14,213 nt of DNA, from NCBI GenBank assembly GCA_900545185.1, contig UQYH01000059.1, forward strand, positions 1-14,213, given 5' to 3'. The first letter of the stretch is position 1. The number at the start of each line of letters is the position of its first letter. Shown in pieces: positions 5,790-12,570 of this stretch. Under the pieces are notes generated by a model. That model searched no databases. It was not told where the DNA came from and saw nothing but the letters and a program-made list of their open reading frames with translations. Both the position numbers and the translations under genes were made by a program. The stretch is from an uncultured Eubacteriales bacterium (GTDB taxonomy: Bacteria; Bacillota; Clostridia; UBA1381; UBA9506).

Positions 5790-8642
5790 ATGCAAAAAGC
5801 AAAAAAAATTATGTCACTGCTTTTGGCAATCGCAATGTTGGCTGTTTTTGCCGTACCTTCTGCTTTTGCGGTTGAATTCAGTGACGTGCCGGAGAGCTAC
5901 CAGTACTATGATGCAGTACAAAGCCTGGTTGCACGCGGTATTGTTGACGGTTACACAGACGGTACGTTTAAACCGGAGGACACCATCAGCCGTGCGGAAT
6001 TTTGTAAAATGGTTGTATATTCCATCGGTATGGGCGAGACCTCGCAGGGCGCGGTTACCGAAACCGGCTTCCCCGATGTTGCAGCTGATTTTTGGGCTGC
6101 CGGTGTTATCAAAGTCGCACGTGATATGAATATCATTAACGGTTATGATGACGGAACCTTTAAGCCGGATGAAAAGGTTACATACGATCAGGCCATTAAA
6201 ATGGTTGTGTGCGCAAAATCTGAAAAGTTTGCTACGGCTGCTCAAAAAAACGGCGGATTCCCGACCGGTTACAGAAAGGTAGCTACAGCCTATAACTTTG
6301 TTAAAAACATTACAGACGGTGTATATAATGATCCGGCTAAGCGCGGTACCATTGCCAAGCTGATTGACAACATGCTGAACATTAAAATGTCCGATATTAC
6401 GGATGATTCTTCCGCAATTGATCCTTCTGCCGGCATGGAGGAAATCAAAGGACAGGTTGTAGCCGTATACGGCGCTTCTCTTGATTCCAAGACCTCTGCT
6501 TTAACAAAATATCAGGTTATGATTGCCTTAAACAGCGGAGAAACCAAGACGTATAACGGTGAAAATTTAAGCGTAAAAAATGATCTGCGCTCATACCTGG
6601 GTAAAATGGTTGTTGCATACTATAAAGAAGACATCGGCTTGAGCATGCAAAAGCTTTCCAGCTTGAACCTGCAAAAAAACAAAAACAGCGAAACGATTGT
6701 TGATGTTGCCGATATTGCCGAATACACAGCCACCAGTTTGAGCTATTACAACGAAAACAGCGAAACCAAAAAGATTTCTGTATCTTCCAGCGCTAAAATT
6801 CTTTACAACGGTCTTTTAAGCACCAAGAAGTTTGCAGATGCTGTTGCAGAGTGCGAAAATCAGTCCGGTTCTATCCGTTTCCTTTCCACCTCGGGTGAAG
6901 GCGGTACGGCTGAGGTTGTATTCTTTACGGTATATAAGAACATTGTTGTTACCTCTGTAACAGCCTCTTCTAAGCTCGTATACGGTGAAGATGTAGCCGG
7001 TAAGGTAGAAAAATATGAAATCAACGACAGCGATGTAAACAAAAATGTTACCATCACCAAAAACGGCAGCAGCGTAAGCTTTTCGGCTATTGCAAAGAAT
7101 CAAGTTCTTTCAATCTCCGAAAGCGATGATAAAACACAGATTGAAGTTTTAATCGGTCCCGATGCGGTAACGGGTCGCGTTGCTGCGATGACGCGCGGCG
7201 AAAAAGAGATTACCATCGGTTCTAAGACCTATAAATTTGCAACCGGCGTAACAATGGGTACCGATATTGAAGTGGGCGCCAATCTGAAACTGTATTTAGA
7301 TGCATTCAATAAGATTGCTAAATACGAGTTCCAGGCTGCTTCCGTTACCTATACGTATGCATATTTAACCAAAATAGCCAACGTCGGCACCGGTATGGAT
7401 GCAGACATTCGTGTTGAACTGATCAATCTGAGCGGTTCAAGCATTAAGGATGCAACCTATTACACCTTAGCCGATAAGGTAACAATTAATAACAAGACAT
7501 ACCGTCCGTCGGATGATTTTGCAACTATCAAACAGTTATTAATTGATTCTGCGAAAAGATACACTTATACCAATGCAACAGGTAAAAATTTCGGCGCAGA
7601 AACCGATGAGGTGCATCAACCTCTTAAGTATACCTTAAGCAACGGTAAAATTAATACCTTGTTAATTGGCAAAGATGATGCAACCGATGCCGATTTACGC
7701 TACGATCGTTCCGCTTTGGATAGCAAAGATGGCTTTAAGTGTACAACTGATAAGGTTGGCCTTGCAGGTCAGTACACATTAAATTCTTCGACAAAGGTAT
7801 TGTATGTACCGGCAAATCCGGATCAGGCAAACATCTCGAAATATACCTTAAGAACCGGTACAAACTCCGGCTTTAATGCGGATGCTTTCTACCGTGTTGT
7901 ATTGGTTGATTTGAATCAATCCAAGACCACACCGGCTTTGGTGCTTGTATATTCAACAGGCAGCAGCGCACCGACCAGCAGTGACTGGGTAAGCTGCCAG
8001 CCCGGTGTTGTTACGAAGGTATCTTCTGTTGAAAATGCCGATACTATCACCGTAATTGATGCTTCGGGTAATGAAACTGTTTATTACGATGAAGACAAGG
8101 AATTTTCCGGTAAGGTTGCAATTGGTGATGTCATTCGTCTGTCCGTAGATGCAAGCAAAAATATTGAAGATATGGAATTGCTGGCTTCCGGCTCTCAAGT
8201 ATATACCGGTAAAGGTTACTTAAAGACGTATTCACATCAAGACACAAAGAATATGCAAAATGACGAAAGCGGAAATGTCGTTCTGATTCGTGAAGGCAGC
8301 AACATTTCACAAGACACCGCGCAATCCTGGTTAGCTTTGGGTACTGCTTTTGAAGTACAGGATTCAACACTTAAAATGTCCTTGGGTTATCTGACTACAA
8401 GCGGCAAAGATGATATTGAGTTAGGTAATAAAGGCCTGTTAAAGAGCATGTCTGCTTCCGGCGCCAAGATGATTTCTGTTAACTTTGCAAAAGACGGTAC
8501 CGTTAAAAACGTTGATGCAAAAAATACGGAGATCGGTCAGCTAAGGACATATAAAACTGCCACTACAGATGCAGATAAAATATTTGTATACCGTTCTTAC
8601 GGTACAACAAAGCTGATTGTTGTATTCCGTGCAGAACAGTAA
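5790..8642 (+). CDS. Secreted S-layer homology (SLH) domain surface protein
   Basis: A 950-residue exported protein. Residues 1-27 form a signal peptide with cleavage expected after A-F-A. Three SLH domains follow. The first (about 29-75) has FSDVPESYQYYDAV and GIVDGYTDGTFKPEDTISRAE; the second (about 93-140) has FPDVAADFWAAGVIKVA and GYDDGTFKPDEKVTYDQA; the third (about 155-200) is degenerate and lacks the G-Y-x-D-G-T-F motif. SLH triplets bind secondary cell-wall polymers, so the protein is probably held non-covalently on the cell surface. The remaining 750 residues have no enzyme motif I recognise. They are beta-strand-like, rich in Lys, Asp, Ser and Thr, with weakly repeating modules of 55-60 residues (near 402-453, 460-515 and 739-797) of the pattern G-x-V, then a strand pair, then V-G-x-x-(L/I)-x-L. 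Own promoter and a strong terminator suggest high expression. An S-layer or adhesin-like structural role is an inference. Confidence 0.9.
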   Translation: MQKAKKIMSLLLAIAMLAVFAVPSAFAVEFSDVPESYQYYDAVQSLVARGIVDGYTDGTFKPEDTISRAEFCKMVVYSIGMGETSQGAVTETGFPDVAADFWAAGVIKVARDMNIINGYDDGTFKPDEKVTYDQAIKMVVCAKSEKFATAAQKNGGFPTGYRKVATAYNFVKNITDGVYNDPAKRGTIAKLIDNMLNIKMSDITDDSSAIDPSAGMEEIKGQVVAVYGASLDSKTSALTKYQVMIALNSGETKTYNGENLSVKNDLRSYLGKMVVAYYKEDIGLSMQKLSSLNLQKNKNSETIVDVADIAEYTATSLSYYNENSETKKISVSSSAKILYNGLLSTKKFADAVAECENQSGSIRFLSTSGEGGTAEVVFFTVYKNIVVTSVTASSKLVYGEDVAGKVEKYEINDSDVNKNVTITKNGSSVSFSAIAKNQVLSISESDDKTQIEVLIGPDAVTGRVAAMTRGEKEITIGSKTYKFATGVTMGTDIEVGANLKLYLDAFNKIAKYEFQAASVTYTYAYLTKIANVGTGMDADIRVELINLSGSSIKDATYYTLADKVTINNKTYRPSDDFATIKQLLIDSAKRYTYTNATGKNFGAETDEVHQPLKYTLSNGKINTLLIGKDDATDADLRYDRSALDSKDGFKCTTDKVGLAGQYTLNSSTKVLYVPANPDQANISKYTLRTGTNSGFNADAFYRVVLVDLNQSKTTPALVLVYSTGSSAPTSSDWVSCQPGVVTKVSSVENADTITVIDASGNETVYYDEDKEFSGKVAIGDVIRLSVDASKNIEDMELLASGSQVYTGKGYLKTYSHQDTKNMQNDESGNVVLIREGSNISQDTAQSWLALGTAFEVQDSTLKMSLGYLTTSGKDDIELGNKGLLKSMSASGAKMISVNFAKDGTVKNVDAKNTEIGQLRTYKTATTDADKIFVYRSYGTTKLIVVFRAEQ

Positions 8643-8661
8643 ACCGATAAACGGATTATGT

Positions 8662-8709
8662 AAAGAGGCTGTATGTGATATAAAATATATCACATACAGC
8701 CTCTTTTTT
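8662..8709 (+). terminator. Strong terminator after the SLH protein gene
   Basis: Two perfect 21-bp arms (8662-8682 and 8686-8706) enclose a 3-base A loop, with the hairpin running into six T residues (8704-8709). It begins 20 bases after the SLH gene's stop codon. Confidence 0.93.
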
Positions 8710-8725
8710 GGATACATGATGCATA

Positions 8726-8773
8726 AAAACAGAGCTTCCTATCTGGTTCGGGCAGGGTAGGAAGCTCTGTTTT
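8726..8773 (-). terminator. Terminator of the leuCDB operon
   Basis: Perfect 16-bp arms (8726-8741 and 8758-8773; core ACAGAGCTTCCTA and its complement) enclose a 16-base loop. On the minus strand the hairpin is followed by five T residues (complement of 8729-8725, partly within the arm). It lies 10 bases beyond the leuB stop codon and converges on the SLH terminator. Confidence 0.85.
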
Positions 8774-8782
8774 GTTTTTACA

Positions 8783-9841
8783 TTATATTCTTTCAGCGAT
8801 CAGTGCGGACATTTTCTGTGTGCCGACTAATGTGCTGTCCGCTGCAGCTATATCGGCTGTCCGATAATTCTCACAAATGACCTGCTGTACAGCCTGTCTG
8901 ATGGATTCAGCTTCGTTTTTCATATCGAACGAATATTCAAGCATCATAGCCGTCGATAAAATTGTGGCAATAGGATTTGCCTTGTCCTGTCCGGCGATAT
9001 CGGGCGCCGATCCATGGATGGCTTCAAACATCCCCGGCGCTTCATCTCCCATAGAAGCAGATGGCAGCAGGCCGATTGATCCGGTTAATACAGAGGCTAA
9101 ATCGGATAAAATATCGCCAAACAAGTTGCTTGTAACAATTACATCAAACTGACCGGGGTTAGAGGCCAGCTGCATAGCCGCATTGTCAACATACATGTGT
9201 GAAAGTGTTACGTCGGGATAGCGTTCGGCAGTTTCCGTTACAATTTTGCGCCAAAAACGTGAACTTTCGAGCACATTTGCCTTATCAACCGAAACAAGCC
9301 GTTTCTTTCGTTTTTGGGCAGCACGAAAGGCTGTTTCGGCAATACGGCGTACCTCATAGTCGTGATACAGCTCCGTATCGGCTGCAAAATCTTCGCCCCA
9401 TTCACGCTTGCCGAAATAAATGCCGCCCGTCAACTCACGCACAATTAAAACATCCAGGCCATCACCAATAATCTCCGACTTTAGGGGAGAGGCGTTTTTA
9501 AGGGCAGGGAAGAGCTGCGCCGGACGTAAATTGGCATATAACCCAAGTGCCTTTCGCAAGCCTAAAAGACCGGCTTCGGGACGAATATCGGCCGGGCAGT
9601 TATCCCATTTGGGACCGCCTAACGCGCCCAGTAAAACACCGTCCGATTTACGGCAGGCGGCAAGTGTTTCTTCCGGCAGCGGTACGCCGAAGCGGTCAAT
9701 GGCGGCGCCGCCTGCATATGCCTTGGTGTACGTAAATGTATGTCCAAATCGTTTGGCGACAGCCGTTAAAACAGATATGGCACCGTCTGTAATTTCGGGG
9801 CCAATCCCATCGCCCGGAATTACGGTAATCTGCTTACGCAT
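8783..9841 (-). CDS. leuB: 3-isopropylmalate dehydrogenase
   Basis: Catalyses NAD+-dependent oxidative decarboxylation of 3-isopropylmalate to 2-oxoisocaproate, the precursor of leucine, in the cytoplasm. The 352-residue length is typical. Seen in order: PGDGIGPE at the N-terminus, GALGGPKWD, the substrate-binding segment VRELTGGIYFGKREWG, SVDKANVLESSRFWRKI, YVDNAAMQL, SNLFGDILSDLASVLTGSIGLLPSAS with its metal-binding aspartates, and the NAD-binding EAIHGSAPDIAGQDKANP. These features, including the TGGIYFG loop, fit LeuB better than isocitrate or tartrate dehydrogenases. Its ATG overlaps the end of leuD by 8 bases, and its AAAGGAGG ribosome binding site lies inside the last leuD codons, 8 bases upstream. 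It is the last gene of the operon. Confidence 0.97.
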   Translation of the reverse strand: MRKQITVIPGDGIGPEITDGAISVLTAVAKRFGHTFTYTKAYAGGAAIDRFGVPLPEETLAACRKSDGVLLGALGGPKWDNCPADIRPEAGLLGLRKALGLYANLRPAQLFPALKNASPLKSEIIGDGLDVLIVRELTGGIYFGKREWGEDFAADTELYHDYEVRRIAETAFRAAQKRKKRLVSVDKANVLESSRFWRKIVTETAERYPDVTLSHMYVDNAAMQLASNPGQFDVIVTSNLFGDILSDLASVLTGSIGLLPSASMGDEAPGMFEAIHGSAPDIAGQDKANPIATILSTAMMLEYSFDMKNEAESIRQAVQQVICENYRTADIAAADSTLVGTQKMSALIAERI

Positions 9842-10337
9842 TTTGTACGCCTCCTTTTTGGGCTTTTATATAGGCGATTAGGCCGCCGGCATGAATCAAT
9901 TCTTGCATAAAGGGCGGAAACGGAGCCGCCTGATAGGTCGTGTTTTGTGTTACATTGGTAATCAAGCCCGTATTAAAATCAACACATAAGCGGTCGCCTT
10001 CGCAAACCTCTCCGATTTGCGGACACTCTAAAATCGGCAGACCGATGTTCAATGCATTCCGATAAAAAATACGTGCAAAGCTTTGTGCAATGACGCAGCT
10101 GATGCCGGCTGCTGCAATTGCAATCGGGGCATGCTCTCGCGAGGAGCCGCAGCCGAAATTTTTGCCGCCAACCATAATATCACCGGGTGACATTTTTTTC
10201 AAAAAATCAGGGTCAATATCCTCCATGCAATGCTGCGCAAGCTCCGTGTGGCTGGTTGTGTTTAAATATCGAGCCGGAATAATTACATCCGTGTCGATGT
10301 TATCTCCGTATCGGATCACTTTGCCTTCTGCTTTCAT
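9834..10337 (-). CDS. leuD: 3-isopropylmalate dehydratase, small subunit
   Basis: Small subunit of isopropylmalate isomerase, which with LeuC converts 2-isopropylmalate to 3-isopropylmalate. The product is about 167 residues, the short form found in Clostridia and archaea. Visible motifs are YGDNIDTDVIIPARYL near the N-terminus and the signature GGKNFGCGSSREHAP (about 57-71), followed by VIAQSFARIFYRNALNIGLP. The ATG at 10337 overlaps the leuC stop by one base (TGATG) and has AAAGGAG eight bases upstream. A GTG one codon earlier (10340) is possible but less well placed. The short form is shared with homoaconitase-type enzymes, but the adjacent leuB supports leucine synthesis. Confidence 0.95.
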   Translation of the reverse strand: MKAEGKVIRYGDNIDTDVIIPARYLNTTSHTELAQHCMEDIDPDFLKKMSPGDIMVGGKNFGCGSSREHAPIAIAAAGISCVIAQSFARIFYRNALNIGLPILECPQIGEVCEGDRLCVDFNTGLITNVTQNTTYQAAPFPPFMQELIHAGGLIAYIKAQKGGVQNA

Positions 10338-11617
10338 CACACATTCTCCTTTCCCATCAGCTTATTCGGGTCAGTAATGCGACCTGTTACGGCACTGGCT
10401 GCGGCAACCGCAGGACTGGCCAGATAAACCTCACTTTTTACGTGTCCCATTCGGCCGACAAAGTTACGATTTGTTGTAGAAACACAGCGTTCACCTTCTG
10501 CCAAAATACCCATATGACCGCCAAGACACGGGCCGCAAGTCGGTGCACTGACAACGGCACCGGCTTCTATAAAGATTTTCAGCAATCCTTCCTCCATTGC
10601 TTGCAGATAAATCGCTTGCGTGGCCGGGAAGATTAACGTCCGTACAGAGACATTTTGTCCCTGTAAAATTTGAGCGGCTGTGCGCAAATCTTCAATTCGT
10701 CCGTTTGTACAAGAACCGATGACAACCTGATCAATACTGATGTCGCCGAGAGAATCGGCCGGTTTTGTATTTTCAGGCAGAGCAGGGCAGGCAACAATCG
10801 GCGAAATGGCCGAAAGATCAATTTCTATCGTGCGTACATATGCAGCATCTTCATCTGCTTCGTAGGCTGTATAGGGCTTATTGCCGTGCTCGCTGATATA
10901 TGCCACGGTTTTTGCGTCAACGGGGAAAATCCCATTTTTGGCACCTGCTTCAACCGCCATATTGGCAATGGTGAAGCGGTCATCCATGGAAAGGTATGAA
11001 ACGCCTTCGCCCGAAAACTCCAGAGACTGATAGCGTGCACCCTCAACACCGATTTGACCGATTAAATATAAAATAACATCCTTGCCGGATACCCATTTGC
11101 GCGGTTTGCCTTTCAGGACCACCGAAATTGCTTCCGGCACTTTCAGCCAAACGCTGCCTGTTGCCATCGCGCCTGCCATATCCGTGCTGCCGATGCCGGT
11201 AGAGAAGGCGCCTAAGGCTCCGTAGGTACATGTGTGCGAATCAGCACCGATGACCAAATCGCCGGCCGTAACAAGGCCTTTTTCGGGCAACAGCGCATGT
11301 TCAATCCCGGCCTTACCAACCTCAAAATAGTGTAAAATGTTTTGCTTTTTTGCAAATTCGCGCATAATTTTAGCCTGCTGCGCCGATTTTATATCCTTGT
11401 TGGGGACAAAATGATCCGGCACAAGCGTGATTTTTGTTGCATCAAAAACCGAAGGCAATCCGATTTTTTCAAATTCTGCAATAGCAACAGGTGCCGTTAT
11501 GTCGTTGCCTAACACCAAGTCTACCTGAGCCATAATCAATTGACCGGGCGTCACCGAAGGTAGACCGGCCTTTTTTGCCAGTATTTTTTGTGTCATAGTC
11601 ATTTTCACGTGTATCAT
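10337..11617 (-). CDS. leuC: 3-isopropylmalate dehydratase, large subunit
   Basis: Catalytic large subunit of isopropylmalate isomerase, an aconitase-family [4Fe-4S] enzyme. It is 426 residues, the shorter clostridial/archaeal type. The segment GADSHTCTYGALGAF (about 124-138) and the three iron-sulfur cysteines are seen: Cys303 in IGSCTNGR, and Cys361 and Cys364 in PTCGPCLGGHMG. NRNFVGRMGH follows near 383-392. First gene of leuC-leuD-leuB. The start is uncertain: the ATG at 11617 has a purine-rich AAGTGAG directly abutting it, while the in-frame ATG at 11602 gives the more family-like start M-T-M-T-Q-K-I-L. The longer form is reported. No leuA or ilv gene is in the window. Confidence 0.95.
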   Translation of the reverse strand: MIHVKMTMTQKILAKKAGLPSVTPGQLIMAQVDLVLGNDITAPVAIAEFEKIGLPSVFDATKITLVPDHFVPNKDIKSAQQAKIMREFAKKQNILHYFEVGKAGIEHALLPEKGLVTAGDLVIGADSHTCTYGALGAFSTGIGSTDMAGAMATGSVWLKVPEAISVVLKGKPRKWVSGKDVILYLIGQIGVEGARYQSLEFSGEGVSYLSMDDRFTIANMAVEAGAKNGIFPVDAKTVAYISEHGNKPYTAYEADEDAAYVRTIEIDLSAISPIVACPALPENTKPADSLGDISIDQVVIGSCTNGRIEDLRTAAQILQGQNVSVRTLIFPATQAIYLQAMEEGLLKIFIEAGAVVSAPTCGPCLGGHMGILAEGERCVSTTNRNFVGRMGHVKSEVYLASPAVAAASAVTGRITDPNKLMGKENV

Positions 11618-11644
11618 CTCACTTTATGATATGATTATAACTTT

Positions 11645-11673
11645 ATTATATAACGAAAACGGCGGTTTGTCAT
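11645..11673 (-). promoter_or_regulatory. SigA promoter of the leuCDB operon
   Basis: On the minus strand, ATGACA (11673-11668) and TATAAT (11650-11645) are separated by 17 bases. Transcription would start only about 20 bases before the leuC ATG, leaving no room for a T-box or leader attenuator. A second TATAAT (11639-11634) is nearby but has no matching -35. Confidence 0.78.
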
Positions 11674-11823
11674 CTCATTTTCTGCATTTTAACAAAAAAA
11701 ACGAAAATATTTTTTGCTTTTCAGGTGATACGACCACCAAGAGACATAAAAATTGTATATCTTTATTGTAAACTTGGAACAATAACACTATCACATTGAA
11801 TGTTAAAGAAGGGAAGAGCATAA

Positions 11824-12006
11824 ATGAATTTAACCGATAAAGAATTAACGTCGCTTGAAGATCAGCTGAATGCCGAACAGGTGCTTATCAAAAAATATCG
11901 CGCCTATGCAGGAGATTGCAGCGATGCAACATTAAAGGCAAAGTGTAATACTATTGCAGACAAGCACCAGCAGCATTTTAACACGCTTATGGGTTATTTA
12001 CAGTAA
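11824..12006 (+). CDS. Small Coat F-type spore coat protein
   Basis: A 60-residue, helical, soluble protein (MNLTDKELTSLEDQL..., ending in HQQHFNTLMGYLQ). Its layout resembles the short Coat F-like proteins of Clostridia, in which two amphipathic helices carry the segments E-D-Q-L-x-A-E-Q-x-L-I-K-K-Y and K-H-Q-Q-H. It has no signal peptide or membrane segment. The ribosome binding site GAAGGGAAG precedes the ATG. The next gene, 71 bases downstream, is a longer Coat F-type protein, and the pair is probably co-transcribed during sporulation. In the 150 bases upstream I see no confident SigA promoter; a sporulation-sigma promoter is expected but not demonstrated. The assignment rests on resemblance and context. 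Confidence 0.72.
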   Translation: MNLTDKELTSLEDQLNAEQVLIKKYRAYAGDCSDATLKAKCNTIADKHQQHFNTLMGYLQ

Positions 12007-12077
12007 ATCGAACAAATGTTTGAAGCAGTGCAGACGCTGCAAATTCATCAACACATAGAAAAAGGAGAACAAGCAAA

Positions 12078-12353
12078 ATGAATCCAAACAACAAAAATCA
12101 AATGAGTGAACGAGATATGATGGAGGATGGGTTAAGCTCTCAAAAACAAATATCTTCCAATTATAATACCTGTGCAAGCGAATGTTCCGATAATCAATTA
12201 CGTGCCACATTTTTAAATATACTCACGGATGAACAAGATTTAGGCGCGCAGATTTTTGACGAGATGAGCGCACGCGGCTGGTATCAGGTAAAACAAGCAC
12301 AGCAAAGCGATATTACAAAAGCTAAAGCAAAATTCGTGAATCAGGCCAATTAA
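12078..12353 (+). CDS. Coat F-type spore coat protein
   Basis: A 91-residue protein with the Coat F pattern: S-E-R-D-M-M-E-D-G-L-x-S-Q-K near residues 10-23, then a helix containing Y-N-T-C-A-S-E-C-S, then F-L-N-I-L-x-D-E-Q and a C-terminal G-W-Y-Q-V-K-Q-A. In Bacillus and Clostridia such proteins are associated with the spore coat or with sporulation. Two cysteines (in NTCASEC) could cross-link. The ribosome binding site AAAGGAG lies about 10 bases before the ATG. The gene is the second of a small two-gene unit and is followed by a strong terminator palindrome. Confidence 0.85.
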   Translation: MNPNNKNQMSERDMMEDGLSSQKQISSNYNTCASECSDNQLRATFLNILTDEQDLGAQIFDEMSARGWYQVKQAQQSDITKAKAKFVNQAN

Positions 12354-12379
12354 CAGCTTGACGTGATGATAGCTTCTGG

Positions 12380-12425
12380 AATAAAACGCCGTGCATAACA
12401 CATGTGTTATGCACGGCGTTTTATT
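12380..12425. terminator. 46-bp perfect palindrome, bidirectional terminator
   Basis: The sequence from 12380 to 12425 equals its own reverse complement, with arms of 23 bases and centre at 12402/12403 (ACATGT at the middle). Each side ends in an A/T run (AATAAAA and TTTTATT), so an RNA hairpin followed by U residues would form from the plus strand. It begins 27 bases after the coat gene's stop codon. Plus-strand termination is the main role; nothing converges here from the minus strand. Confidence 0.82.
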
Positions 12426-12483
12426 ATGCTTAAATATGAGTGCAAAACCTATTAAAAATATGTACAGATTTACAGAGAAGGGG

Positions 12484-12512
12484 TTGACGTGCAGAAGACC
12501 ATGTGGTATAAT
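12484..12512 (+). promoter_or_regulatory. SigA promoter of the recombinase gene
   Basis: TTGACG (12484-12489) and TATAAT (12507-12512) are separated by 17 bases. Transcription would begin near 12519, just before the palindrome in the leader. Confidence 0.88.
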
Positions 12513-12524
12513 AATATTATATCA

Positions 12525-12554
12525 AGTTTCGTAAAATAAAAATTTTACGAAACT
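12525..12554. repeat. Inverted repeat in the recombinase leader
   Basis: Two perfect 13-bp arms (12525-12537 AGTTTCGTAAAAT and 12542-12554) are separated by AAAA. It lies a few bases after the predicted transcription start and directly before the ribosome binding site (GAGGGGAGGG, from 12556). It could be an operator, an mRNA hairpin, or a recombinase binding site with two inverted arms and an A/T centre. There is no T run after it, so it is not a terminator. Confidence 0.8.
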
Positions 12555-12570
12555 GAGGGGAGGGAAAAGT

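Noticed and set aside
8662..8773. Paired inverted repeats as a mobile element or repeat array
   Set aside because: The two hairpins are unrelated in sequence and are explained as converging terminators of the SLH gene and the leu operon.
10338..10340. GTG as the leuD start
   Set aside because: The ATG one codon later is at better spacing from AAAGGAG, overlaps the leuC stop as TGATG and matches the usual LeuD start.
11618..11823. T-box or leucine attenuator upstream of leuC
   Set aside because: The predicted transcript leader is only about 20 bases, and no T-box motif or terminator hairpin lies between the promoter and leuC.
12029..12041. Hairpin TGCAG-ACG-CTGCA between the two coat genes
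   Set aside because: The stem has only five base pairs, with no T run, too weak to call a terminator or processing site.
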